From NCBI GenBank assembly GCA_905234855.1, contig CAJOIU010000007.1, positions 1-51,278 on the forward strand: a stretch of 51,278 bases of DNA. Reading direction: 5' to 3'. Positions 15,032-23,640 of this stretch are shown here, one piece after another; position 1 is the stretch's first letter, and the number at the start of each line of letters is the position of its first letter. Below the pieces are notes generated by a model, which was given only the letters and a program-made list of their open reading frames with translations, searched no databases and was not told the DNA's origin. The position numbers and the translations under genes were made by a program. The stretch is from an uncultured Oscillospiraceae bacterium (GTDB lineage Bacteria; Bacillota; Clostridia; Oscillospirales; Oscillospiraceae).

Positions 15032-15040
15032 CAGCGAGGC

Positions 15041-16189
15041 ATGATTATGGTGAAATCGATATCCGTACTCGGCGCCACTGGCTCCATCGGGCGGCAGTCG
15101 CTGGAAGCGGCAGCGCGACTGGGGCTGCGGGTGGAGGCGCTGACGGCGCAGAAAAGCATAAAGCTCTTGGAGAAGCAGATCCGCCGGTTCCGTCCCCGCT
15201 TTGCGGCGGTGTACGATGAGGCTGCGGCGCAGGCGCTCCGTACGGCCACGGCCGACCTCGATATCGAGATTGGTTCGGGCATGGAGGGACTGCGGCACGC
15301 AGCGGCGCTTGACGGCGCCGACGCGGTGGTAACGGCGGTATCCGGCTCCGTTGGCCTGCAGCCGACGCTGGACGCCATCGCGCAGAAAAAGCGCATCTGC
15401 CTTGCGAACAAGGAGACGCTCGTCTGCGCGGGCGGGCTTGTCATGGCCGCGGCGGCGGCGCAGGGCGCTGAGATCGTGCCGGTGGATTCGGAGCATTCCG
15501 CCATCTTCCAATGCCTTGAAGGGCGGCGGGAGCAGCTTCATAAGCTGCTGCTTACCGGCTCGGGCGGCCCCTTCCGGGGCTGGACACGGGAACAGACCGC
15601 GTCTGTCACGCCGGAGCAGGCGGTGCGCCATCCGAACTGGAGCATGGGCGCGAAGATCTCTGTTGACAGCGCCACGATGATGAATAAAGGCCTCGAATAT
15701 ATCGAGGCGATGCATCTTTTCGCCGTCTCGCCGGACGATATCCAAGTCGTCGTCCATCCACAGAGCGTGATCCATTCCATGGTGGAGCTCATCGACGGGA
15801 CGGTGCTGGCGCAGCTTGCCGTGCCGGATATGGGGCTGCCCATCCAGTATGCCATGACGTGGCCGAAGCGGGCTCCGTCGCCCTATGAGCGGCTGGATTT
15901 CTGGAAAATGCGGGACATGACCTTCGAGGCGCCGGATCTTGCCAAAACGCCCTGTCTCGGCCTTGCCATGGACTGCGCCCGGAAGGGCGGCGCGCGGTCG
16001 TGCGTCATGAGCGCGGCAAATGAGGCAGCGGTGGCGCTGTTTCTCGGCCATCGCATCGGCTTCAACGATATCTTCGACCTCGTGACGGGCGCGGTGGACG
16101 CGCTGGGAGGTCATTCGGCGGACACCCTTTCGGATATTCTCGACGCGGACGCCGCGGCGCGGGAATTTGTTCACAGAAAAACACAATAA
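15041..16189 (+). CDS. dxr: 1-deoxy-D-xylulose 5-phosphate reductoisomerase
   Basis: A 382-aa enzyme that converts DXP to 2-C-methyl-D-erythritol 4-phosphate with NADPH, the first committed step of the MEP isoprenoid pathway. The NADPH-binding start ISVLGATGSIGRQSLE, the metal and substrate region IVPVDSEHSAIFQCL, the flexible loop NWSMGAKISVDSATMMNKGLE and the His/Asn motif SAANEAAVALFL are present. ATG codons at 15041 and 15047 are both possible starts. With uppS upstream and ispG downstream, this operon supplies and uses isoprenoid precursors for the cell-wall carrier. Confidence 0.96.
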   Translation: MIMVKSISVLGATGSIGRQSLEAAARLGLRVEALTAQKSIKLLEKQIRRFRPRFAAVYDEAAAQALRTATADLDIEIGSGMEGLRHAAALDGADAVVTAVSGSVGLQPTLDAIAQKKRICLANKETLVCAGGLVMAAAAAQGAEIVPVDSEHSAIFQCLEGRREQLHKLLLTGSGGPFRGWTREQTASVTPEQAVRHPNWSMGAKISVDSATMMNKGLEYIEAMHLFAVSPDDIQVVVHPQSVIHSMVELIDGTVLAQLAVPDMGLPIQYAMTWPKRAPSPYERLDFWKMRDMTFEAPDLAKTPCLGLAMDCARKGGARSCVMSAANEAAVALFLGHRIGFNDIFDLVTGAVDALGGHSADTLSDILDADAAAREFVHRKTQ

Positions 16190-16247
16190 TTTTCATCTTT
16201 TTCGAATACACTAATCATACATACCATCATCATCGGAAAGGCATTGT

Positions 16248-17327
16248 ATGGGTACGGTTTTATATATCCTTCTCGCGATCCTTATTTTCGGCATCCTTAT
16301 CGGCATCCATGAATGGGGACATTTTATGGCTGCCCGCGCCTGCGGCGTGCGTGTGCTGGAGTTTTCCATGGGCATGGGGCCTGTTCTGTGGCAGAGGGAA
16401 AGCAAAAAAGGTACGATGATCAGCCTTCGGGCGCTGCCCATCGGCGGCTTCTGCGCTATGGAGGGGGAGGACGGCGAGTCCGACGATCCCGCGGCGTTTT
16501 CGAACGCTGCGGCGTGGAAGCGCCTTATCATCCTCGTGGCGGGAGCGTTTATGAACTTTATGTTGGGGCTTCTTCTGATCCTCGTATGCTTTTCCCAGCT
16601 CGACGCCTTCACGACCCCTACCATCACGGGCTTTATGGACGGATGCCCCTATGAGGGGGAAGACGGGCTTATGGAGGGCGACACCTTCTGGAAGATCAAC
16701 GGCCAGCGCATCTATTTTTCCACGGACGTCTCCACCTATCTTGCCCGGCGCACGGGCGATACGTCGGATATCACCGTCATCCGCGACGGGAAAAAGGTCA
16801 CGCTGGAGGATTATCCCATGATCCAGCGGGAGTACGTTGATGAGGAGACCGGCGAAACGGCGATGTATTACGGCCTGCACTTCGGTGTGAAGGAGACGGG
16901 CTTCGGCGCGAAGCTGCGGTACTCGTGGTACTGCGCGATGGATTTCGTGCGCACGGTTTGGCTGGGGCTGGAGGATCTCGTTACCGGCGCGGTGGGCGTC
17001 AAGCAGATGACCGGCGTCGTTGGCATCGTGGGCATGATCGCGGACGTAGGCACCCAGTCGGAAACGTCCTATGACGCCTTTTTGAATATTGCGTATCTGA
17101 CGGCGTTCATTGCCATCAACCTCGCGGTGATGAACCTGCTGCCGCTGCCCGCGCTGGACGGCGGACGGGTGTTTTTCCTCCTTATCACATGGGCGCTGGA
17201 GCATGTCCTCCGGCGGCGGATCGAACCGAAATACGAGGCGTATATCCATACCGCGGGGCTCGTAGCGCTTATGGGACTTATGGTATTTGTGATGTATAAC
17301 GATATTGCGCGGCTCATAACGGGGTGA
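16248..17327 (+). CDS. rseP: Site-2 intramembrane metalloprotease RseP
   Basis: A 359-aa integral-membrane zinc protease that cleaves membrane-anchored anti-sigma factors and signal-peptide remnants (RasP in Bacillus). HEWGH at residues 21-25 in the first helix provides two zinc ligands, and NLLPLPALDGGRVFF near residue 300 provides the third (Asp). A single PDZ domain lies between, around residues 125-190, following ITGFMDGCPYEGEDGLMEGD. The length fits Firmicutes members with one PDZ. The start follows GGAAAGG. It lies 58 bases after dxr and 4 bases before ispG. Confidence 0.94.
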   Translation: MGTVLYILLAILIFGILIGIHEWGHFMAARACGVRVLEFSMGMGPVLWQRESKKGTMISLRALPIGGFCAMEGEDGESDDPAAFSNAAAWKRLIILVAGAFMNFMLGLLLILVCFSQLDAFTTPTITGFMDGCPYEGEDGLMEGDTFWKINGQRIYFSTDVSTYLARRTGDTSDITVIRDGKKVTLEDYPMIQREYVDEETGETAMYYGLHFGVKETGFGAKLRYSWYCAMDFVRTVWLGLEDLVTGAVGVKQMTGVVGIVGMIADVGTQSETSYDAFLNIAYLTAFIAINLAVMNLLPLPALDGGRVFFLLITWALEHVLRRRIEPKYEAYIHTAGLVALMGLMVFVMYNDIARLITG

Positions 17328-17331
17328 GGAA

Positions 17332-18396
17332 ATGACGAGAGAACAGACAAAGCAGATCATGGTGGGCGGCGTCCCCGTGGGCGGCGGCGCGCCCGTCACC
17401 GTCCAATCCATGTGCAACACCAAAACGCAGGACGCGGCGGCGACTCTTGCCCAGATGCGCGAGCTGCGTGACGCGGGCTGCGATATCATCCGCGTGGCCG
17501 TGCCGGATATGGCCGCGGCGCAGGCGCTGCCGACGATCATGGCGGACGCGCCCATGCCCGTAGTGGCTGATATCCATTTCGATCACCGTCTCGCGCTCAT
17601 GGCGGCGGAGGCGGGGGTGAGCGCCGTGCGCATCAATCCCGGCAACATCGGCGCGCCGGAGCGTGTAGAGGCGGTCGCCCGCGCTTGCCGGGAGCGGGGC
17701 ATCCCCATCCGCATCGGCGTGAACTCCGGCTCCGTGGAAAAATCCGTGCTGGCAAAGCACGGCGGCCCTACGGCCGAAGCGCTCGTCGAGAGCGCCGCGG
17801 GGGAGATCGAGGCGCTGCGAGGCTTCGGGTTCGATGATATCGCCCTGTCCGTCAAGGCGTCGGACGTGCCGACGGCCGTGGCGGCCTATCGCCTCGCGGC
17901 GGAGCGCTTTTCCTGCCCGCTGCATGTCGGCGTCACCGAGGCGGGGACAAGCTATGGCGGCCTCGTCAATTCCTCCGTCGGTATCGGCACGCTGCTCATG
18001 GAGGGCATCGGCGATACGATCCGCGTGAGCCTTACCGCCGATCCCATCGAGGAAGTCCGCGCCGGACTGTCTATCCTGCGCGCCTGCGGTCTGCGAAAGC
18101 AGGGCGTGAGGTTCGTTTCCTGCCCCACCTGCGGACGGACGAGCATCGATCTCATTGGCCTTGCCAAGGCCGCGGAGGCTCGGCTTTCCGGCCTTTCCCG
18201 CGATATCACCGTGGCGGTGATGGGCTGTGAGGTGAACGGCCCCGGCGAGGCGGCCTCCGCCGATTTCGGCGTGGCGGGCGGCAAGGGCTTCGGCAGCCTT
18301 TTCAGGAAGGGTCGGGTCGTGAAGACAAGGATCCCCGAAGCGGAGCTGCTGGACGCGCTCATGGCGCTCATCGAGGAAACGCCCGACGGCGAATGA
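17332..18396 (+). CDS. ispG: 4-hydroxy-3-methylbut-2-enyl diphosphate synthase
   Basis: A 354-aa Fe-S enzyme of the MEP pathway that reductively opens 2-C-methyl-D-erythritol 2,4-cyclodiphosphate to HMBPP, using flavodoxin or ferredoxin. The TIM-barrel start reads VMVGGVPVGGGAPVTVQSMC-like with QSMCNTKTQDAAAT, then INPGNIG, LVNSSVGIGTLL, and the cluster ligands FVSCPTCGRT and AVMGCEVNGPGEA near residues 260-305. The length is typical for the short bacterial form. It is coupled tightly to rseP (GTGAGGAA before the ATG). Confidence 0.96.
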   Translation: MTREQTKQIMVGGVPVGGGAPVTVQSMCNTKTQDAAATLAQMRELRDAGCDIIRVAVPDMAAAQALPTIMADAPMPVVADIHFDHRLALMAAEAGVSAVRINPGNIGAPERVEAVARACRERGIPIRIGVNSGSVEKSVLAKHGGPTAEALVESAAGEIEALRGFGFDDIALSVKASDVPTAVAAYRLAAERFSCPLHVGVTEAGTSYGGLVNSSVGIGTLLMEGIGDTIRVSLTADPIEEVRAGLSILRACGLRKQGVRFVSCPTCGRTSIDLIGLAKAAEARLSGLSRDITVAVMGCEVNGPGEAASADFGVAGGKGFGSLFRKGRVVKTRIPEAELLDALMALIEETPDGE

Positions 18397-18414
18397 CTGG
18401 GAGTACATAAAGCC

Positions 18415-21400
18415 TTGGAGAAGATACCTTTTTTGGAGATGTTCCCTTGCTGCGAGGCGGCGGGGGCAAGCTACGGAAATCTGGATAATACCTTCGTCCT
18501 GTCGGCCACGGTCAGCCGCGAGAGCATGACCATGACCGTACGGACGGAGTTTCCCGCCATGCCCGCCCCGGCGGAGATCGCCTCTCTCGAATGGAAGCTG
18601 GCGGCGGAATACGGGCTTCGTGGCGTGACGGTGGAGCCGTCATGGCCGCAGGAGGAGAAAAAGCCCGCGCAGAAAACCGCTTCCGGCGGCAAGGTGCTGT
18701 ATGGCCGGGCAATCAAGGGAAAGCCCGTGGCCATGAGAGAGGCAAGCCCGGAGCAGAAGACCGTCGTGGTTTCCGGCCGCGTGTTTGCGGAGGAAAGCCG
18801 CGATATCCCCAAGCGGGGCGCTTATGTCCTGCAATTCGATATGACCGACGGCACGGGCAGTATCCGTGTCTCAAAGTATTTCCCTAAGGAGGACGACTCC
18901 CTCGGCGCGGTGAAGGGCGCTGTGAAGCCCGGCATGTACGTCACCGTGTCCGGCGCGATGAAATTCAATAACTACAGCCACGAGGTGGAGCTGGAGCCCC
19001 GTCATATTCAAACGGCGGAGGCGCCGCCTGTGCGGCAGGATACCGCCCCTGAAAAGCGCGTGGAGCTGCATCTGCACACGCAGATGTCCTCCATGGACGC
19101 GCTCACCGATCCCGCCGCGGCCGTCAAGCGCGCCGCGGCATGGGGCATGCCCGCCATCGCCATCACCGACCACGGCGTGGCGCAGGCCTTCCCGGCGGCC
19201 TCCAAGGCGGCCAAGGGCATCAAGGTCATATACGGCCTCGAAGGATATTATGTTAACGATATGGACGAGGGCGCGGCGGTTCGCGGCGAGGGCGATTGGC
19301 GGCTCGACGGCGATTTCGTGGCCTTCGATATCGAGACGACCGGCCTTTCGGACGATGACGACCGCATTACGGAGATCGGCGCAGTGGTGTTCACCGGCGG
19401 CAAGGAGGGAGAGCGGTTCCAGACCTTCGTCGATCCCGGCATGCCCATCCCGCCGGAGATCCAGAAGCTCACGGGCATCACCGACCGGGACGTGGCGGGC
19501 GCGCCTTCGGAGGCGGAGGCTGTCGCTGCGTTTTTGGATTTTGTGGGAGACAGACCGCTGTGCGCCCACAACGCGGATTTCGATATCGGCTTCATTACCG
19601 CCGCTGCGGAGCGCATGGGGCGGGAATTCCATCCGCTGTATATGGACACGCTGGGCTTTTCGCAGGCGCTGCTGCCCGATCTGCGCCGGTATAAGCTGGA
19701 TATCGTGGCCGACCGGCTGAGCCTGCCGCCCTTTAACCATCACCGGGCGTCGGACGACGCATATACCTGCGGACGCATCCTCTCAAGGCTGCTGACCATG
19801 CTGCGGGAGCAGGGACTTCAGGAGATCGGCGAGGTGAACGCCCATTGCGCCGAGCTGCGTAAAAAAGCCGGAAAGCATCCCCGGACGCGGCATATCTCGC
19901 TGCTTGTGAAAAACCGCGTCGGGCTTAAAAACCTCTACGAGCTCATCTCCAAGAGCCATTTGGAGCATTTCCGCAAGGTGCCGATCATCCCGAAAAGCCT
20001 GCTCATGCAGCATCGGGAGGGACTCATCGTCGGCAGCGCCTGCGAGGCGGGCGAGCTGTTTCAGGCCGTGGCGCGGCACCGGGGACGGGCGGAACTGCGG
20101 CGGCTCGGCGCGTTTTACGATTATTTCGAGATCATGCCCGTCGCGAATAACGCCTTTATGCTCAATAACGGCATGGCGAAATCGGTGGAGGAGCTGCGGG
20201 ATATGAACCGCCGCGTCCTCGCGCTGGGCGACGAGCTGGGAAAGCCCGTATGCGCCACGGGGGACGTTCATTTCATGGAGCCGGAGGACGAGATATTCCG
20301 GCATATCCTGCTGGGATCCAAGGGGTTTTCAGACGCGGATCAGGACATGCCGCTGTATTTCCGCACGACGGACGATATGCTGGCGGAGTTTTCCTATCTC
20401 GGGGAGGAGCGCGCCTATGAGGTCGTGGTGAAGAACACGAACCTCATCGCGGAAATGGTTGAGGGGCAGGTGGCGCTGCTGCCGGAGCTGCATCTGTATC
20501 CGCCGGTCATCGAAAACTCCGACGGCCAGCTCAAGGAGCTCGTCTACGGGCGGCTGCGGGAGCTATACGGGCCGAACCCCGAAAAGCTCATCACCGACCG
20601 GGTGGAGCATGAGATGAACACCATCCTCGGGCGGCATTTCGACGTGATCTATATGTCCGCCCAGAAGCTGGTGGCGGACTCCAACGCCCATGGCTATCTC
20701 GTCGGCAGCCGAGGGAGCGTGGGATCGAGTCTGGTGGCGTTCCTTTCCGGAATTACGGAGGTGAACAGTCTTCCCGCGCATTATCTCTGCCCCAAGTGTT
20801 ATCACACGGATTTTGAGTCTGGCAAGGGCTATGGCTGCGGCGCGGACATGCCGGACAAGCTATGCCCCCATTGCGGGATCGAGATGAAAAAAGAGGGCTT
20901 CGATATCCCCTTTGCCACCTTCCTCGGCATCAAAGGCGACAAGGTACCCGATATCGATCTGAACTTCTCGGGGGAGTATCAGGCGAACGCCCATGCCTAT
21001 ACGAAAACGCTGTTCGGCGAAGACCATGTTTTCAAGGCCGGCACGGTGGGTACCATCGCGGAAAAAACGGCCTACGGCTATGTGAAGAAATACGCCGAGG
21101 AACGCGGCCTCACCTTCCCGCAGGCGGAGATGAACCGGCTGGCGCAGGGGCTGGTGGGCGTGAAGCGCACCACCGGCCAGCATCCCGGCGGCCTCGTCAT
21201 CATCCCGCAGGATATGGACGTGACGGATTTCTGCCCCGTGCAGCATCCGGCGGACGATGCGGGCTCGGATATCATCACGACCCATCTTGAATATCATTTT
21301 ATGGAGGATTATCTGCTGAAGCTCGATGAGCTGGGGCATGATAACCCCACCATGATCAATATGCTGGAGCGGCTTACCGGCACGAACGCCACGGAGATCC

Positions 21401-22392
21401 GCCTCGACGATCCCGAAACCATGTCGCTTTTCAAATCTCCCAAGGCGCTGGGCGTGCCGGAGGACGATCCCATCATCGGCAAGACCGGCTCCATCGGCAT
21501 CCCGGAATTCGGCACGGGTTTCACCCGGCAGATGCTGGTGGACACCCAGCCGGATAAATTTGATATGCTGGTACGGCTTTCGGGCTACTCCCACGGCACG
21601 GGCGTGTGGCTGGGCAACGCGCAGGATCTCATTCTGAACAAGGTCTGCGGGGTGTCGGAGACGATCGGCTGCCGCGACGATATCATGATCTACCTCATGA
21701 GCATGGGCATCGATGCGAACACCGCCTTCAAGTCCATGGAAAACGTCCGCAAGAAAAACAAGCAGCTCACGGACGAACAGGTGCAGACCATGCGCGAGCA
21801 TCATGTGCCGGAGTGGTATATCGAGTCCTGCCACAAGATCGAGTATCTGTTCCCGAAGGCGCACGCGGTGGCCTATGTGCTGATGGCCTTCCGCATCGCG
21901 TGGTATAAGGTGCATTATCCGCTGGCCTTTTATGCGGCGCTGTTTTACCGCCGGAGCCGGAAGGACGGCTTCGACGCGGAAATGATGATCGGCGGTGCGG
22001 CCAAGGTGAAGGCGAAGCTCAGCCAGATCCGTTCGAATCCCAACGCCACGGCGAAGGAGGAGGATCTCTGCACCACGCTGGAGATGGTGTATGAGTTCTA
22101 TATGCGCGGCTTTGATTTCGCTCCGATCGATCTGTATGCGTCCGACGCCTTCCAGTTCGTCCCGGAGGGGGAAAAGCTCCTGCGCATCCCCTTTGTGGCG
22201 ATATCCGGCCTCGGCGATACGGCGGCGCTGGATCTGGCTGCGGCGACGAAGGACGGCCGCGAATTTGTATCCATCGAGGAGGTCGCCGCCGCCTGCCCGA
22301 AGGTGAGCTCGGCGCATATCGACGTACTGAAGCGGCTCGGCGCGTTCGGCTCCCTGCCAGAGACGAGCCAGATGACGCTGTTTGGTTTTTAA
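18415..22392 (+). CDS. polC: DNA polymerase III alpha subunit, PolC type
   Basis: A 1325-aa replicative polymerase of Gram-positive bacteria. Domains in order: a short N-terminal domain, an OB fold (about 118-210), a PHP domain opening with HLHTQMSSMDALTDP, a DEDDh proofreading exonuclease inserted at about 300-470 (VAFDIETTGLSDDDD), the rest of PHP, then the palm/fingers with the zinc motif CPKC...CPHC and the catalytic DIDLNFSGE. Further motifs are HPGGLVIIP and FPKAHAVAY. The start is TTG at 18415, with GGGAG upstream. At 1325 aa it is about 100 residues shorter than Bacillus PolC, the shortfall being mostly N-terminal. It ends the pyrH operon. Confidence 0.95.
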   Translation: MEKIPFLEMFPCCEAAGASYGNLDNTFVLSATVSRESMTMTVRTEFPAMPAPAEIASLEWKLAAEYGLRGVTVEPSWPQEEKKPAQKTASGGKVLYGRAIKGKPVAMREASPEQKTVVVSGRVFAEESRDIPKRGAYVLQFDMTDGTGSIRVSKYFPKEDDSLGAVKGAVKPGMYVTVSGAMKFNNYSHEVELEPRHIQTAEAPPVRQDTAPEKRVELHLHTQMSSMDALTDPAAAVKRAAAWGMPAIAITDHGVAQAFPAASKAAKGIKVIYGLEGYYVNDMDEGAAVRGEGDWRLDGDFVAFDIETTGLSDDDDRITEIGAVVFTGGKEGERFQTFVDPGMPIPPEIQKLTGITDRDVAGAPSEAEAVAAFLDFVGDRPLCAHNADFDIGFITAAAERMGREFHPLYMDTLGFSQALLPDLRRYKLDIVADRLSLPPFNHHRASDDAYTCGRILSRLLTMLREQGLQEIGEVNAHCAELRKKAGKHPRTRHISLLVKNRVGLKNLYELISKSHLEHFRKVPIIPKSLLMQHREGLIVGSACEAGELFQAVARHRGRAELRRLGAFYDYFEIMPVANNAFMLNNGMAKSVEELRDMNRRVLALGDELGKPVCATGDVHFMEPEDEIFRHILLGSKGFSDADQDMPLYFRTTDDMLAEFSYLGEERAYEVVVKNTNLIAEMVEGQVALLPELHLYPPVIENSDGQLKELVYGRLRELYGPNPEKLITDRVEHEMNTILGRHFDVIYMSAQKLVADSNAHGYLVGSRGSVGSSLVAFLSGITEVNSLPAHYLCPKCYHTDFESGKGYGCGADMPDKLCPHCGIEMKKEGFDIPFATFLGIKGDKVPDIDLNFSGEYQANAHAYTKTLFGEDHVFKAGTVGTIAEKTAYGYVKKYAEERGLTFPQAEMNRLAQGLVGVKRTTGQHPGGLVIIPQDMDVTDFCPVQHPADDAGSDIITTHLEYHFMEDYLLKLDELGHDNPTMINMLERLTGTNATEIRLDDPETMSLFKSPKALGVPEDDPIIGKTGSIGIPEFGTGFTRQMLVDTQPDKFDMLVRLSGYSHGTGVWLGNAQDLILNKVCGVSETIGCRDDIMIYLMSMGIDANTAFKSMENVRKKNKQLTDEQVQTMREHHVPEWYIESCHKIEYLFPKAHAVAYVLMAFRIAWYKVHYPLAFYAALFYRRSRKDGFDAEMMIGGAAKVKAKLSQIRSNPNATAKEEDLCTTLEMVYEFYMRGFDFAPIDLYASDAFQFVPEGEKLLRIPFVAISGLGDTAALDLAAATKDGREFVSIEEVAAACPKVSSAHIDVLKRLGAFGSLPETSQMTLFGF

Positions 22393-22427
22393 GATGGTTT
22401 TTGTGGAATCTGCGGGAAAGAATATGC

Positions 22428-22456
22428 TTGCCTTTTGACAGCCTGCATGATAATAT
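22428..22456 (+). promoter_or_regulatory. Sigma-A promoter of the DUF308-like gene
   Basis: TTGCCT (22428-22433), a 17-bp spacer and TAATAT (22451-22456), giving an mRNA leader of about 105 bases before the ATG at 22568. Confidence 0.6.
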
Positions 22457-22462
22457 GGCAAT

Positions 22463-22550
22463 AGGTAAAAAAGAATCCGAGCGCGGATCGGAAGCCGAGT
22501 GCCTCTGTGGCGGAGCACGGATCGGCTTTGCATCATAAAACTCAGCCATG
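22463..22550 (+). promoter_or_regulatory. Long GC-rich 5' leader with folding potential
   Basis: The leader between the promoter and the DUF308-like ATG contains paired segments: GCCGAGTGC near 22494 can fold against GCACGGATCGGC near 22515, and CCGAGCGCGGATCGG precedes them. No known riboswitch is recognised. A regulatory function is speculative. Confidence 0.3.
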
Positions 22551-22567
22551 GAAAGGGAAGGTTACGG

Positions 22568-23557
22568 ATGTTCAAAAAGAAAGCGGTTTCCGCGGGAGAT
22601 CCTGCTCCCGCGAAGGAGAAGAAGGGTAAGAAGACCAAGGACAAGTCCGCCGCTCCGAAGCGCGCCAACGTCTTCGGGCATCCCGTGCGGAACCTGATCG
22701 TCACGTCCATCGTCAGCATCCTGCTGGGCGTGGCCTTTGCCGTGAAGCCCTATGAGGTCTATACCTACTGCGGCTACGGCCTTGGCGGCCTCATCGGCGT
22801 ATACGGCCTCGTTTATATCATCATCTATTTCGTCCATAAGCCGATCCCGGGCGAGTATCGCTCGGAGTTTGCCATCGGGCTTGTGGCGCTGTTGGCGGGC
22901 GCGTATGTGGCGGTCGGCGGCATTCTGATCGGCAGCGGCGGCGTGGGGTATGAGCTGATCGTGAAGATCATCGGCATCCTCATCGCGGTGGACGGCTTGC
23001 TGAAGCTCCAGTATTCCGTGGATCTGGCGCGCATGAAATATAAAAGATGGTGGATCTCACTGATCCTCAGCATCCTCGGCATCGCCATCGGTGTGCTGAC
23101 AATCATTGGCATGTTTGCCGACCTCGGCAGCTCCCTCGGCCTGTACAGCAACCCCTACACCACGCAGTATAACAGCTTCTTCAGCGGCATGATGATGCTG
23201 GGCATTGCGTTTATCGTAAACGGTGTCATCGACCTCGGCGTAATGACCGTGGTCGCTGTCCGCAACCATAAGGCGAATCGGGAGGCCGCTATAGCGGAGG
23301 CCGCAGCGCTGATGGTTGGCGCGGAAAAGGAGAGCGCGCCGGATTTTTTCCCGGCGGAAGATTCTTCTGCGCCCGTGAACGATGCCCCTTCCGCGGAGCC
23401 GACCTCTGAGCCTGCTCCCGCCCCTGTCCCCGTGTCCGCTCCCGCCCCTGCCTCTGTCCCTGTGTCCGCTCCTGCTCCCGCCCCTGCGGCACCTGCCGCA
23501 GCGGCGCCGACCGTCGTGATCTCCGCGCCGGAGCAGGCGATCCCCGCAGAGGAATAA
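22568..23557 (+). CDS. DUF308/HdeD-like membrane protein with Pro-Ala-rich tail
   Basis: A 329-aa protein of unknown function. After a lysine-rich cytoplasmic start (residues 1-38) come about six membrane segments arranged in pairs, in the style of DUF308/HdeD proteins: VTSIVSILLGVAFAVKPYE, GLGGLIGVYGLVYIII, FAIGLVALLAGAYVAVGG, LIVKIIGILIAVDGLLKLQY, ISLILSILGIAIGVLTIIG and a last one near residue 215. Residues about 265-329 are low-complexity Pro/Ala/Val/Ser with imperfect repeats. I start at 22568 since GGGAAGG precedes it and membrane similarity follows. It stands alone between its own promoter and a terminator. HdeD-type proteins are linked to acid stress in enterobacteria, but that role should not be assumed here. 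Confidence 0.65.
   Translation: MFKKKAVSAGDPAPAKEKKGKKTKDKSAAPKRANVFGHPVRNLIVTSIVSILLGVAFAVKPYEVYTYCGYGLGGLIGVYGLVYIIIYFVHKPIPGEYRSEFAIGLVALLAGAYVAVGGILIGSGGVGYELIVKIIGILIAVDGLLKLQYSVDLARMKYKRWWISLILSILGIAIGVLTIIGMFADLGSSLGLYSNPYTTQYNSFFSGMMMLGIAFIVNGVIDLGVMTVVAVRNHKANREAAIAEAAALMVGAEKESAPDFFPAEDSSAPVNDAPSAEPTSEPAPAPVPVSAPAPASVPVSAPAPAPAAPAAAAPTVVISAPEQAIPAEE
23407..23500 (+). repeat. Imperfect tandem repeats encoding a Pro-Ala tail
   Basis: Runs of GCTCCCGCCCCTG and CCTGTGTCCGCTCC alternate through this stretch and encode two PVPVSAPAPA-like units plus shorter ones. Such repeats change length readily by slippage. Confidence 0.55.
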
Positions 23558-23585
23558 ACCGAGCTTAGAAACGCAGAATATGAAG

Positions 23586-23618
23586 CCGCCCGCCGGATGA
23601 TTCCGGCGGGCGGTGATT
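23586..23618. terminator. Shared terminator between convergent genes
   Basis: CCGCCCGCCGGA (23586-23597) and TCCGGCGGGCGG (23602-23613) form a 12-bp GC-rich stem with a 4-nt loop, between the rightward DUF308-like gene and leftward pckA. The plus-strand tail is TGATTTTG; the minus-strand tail is poor in T. Confidence 0.65.
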
Positions 23619-23640
23619 TTGTTATGCGGTTTTGAGCGGT

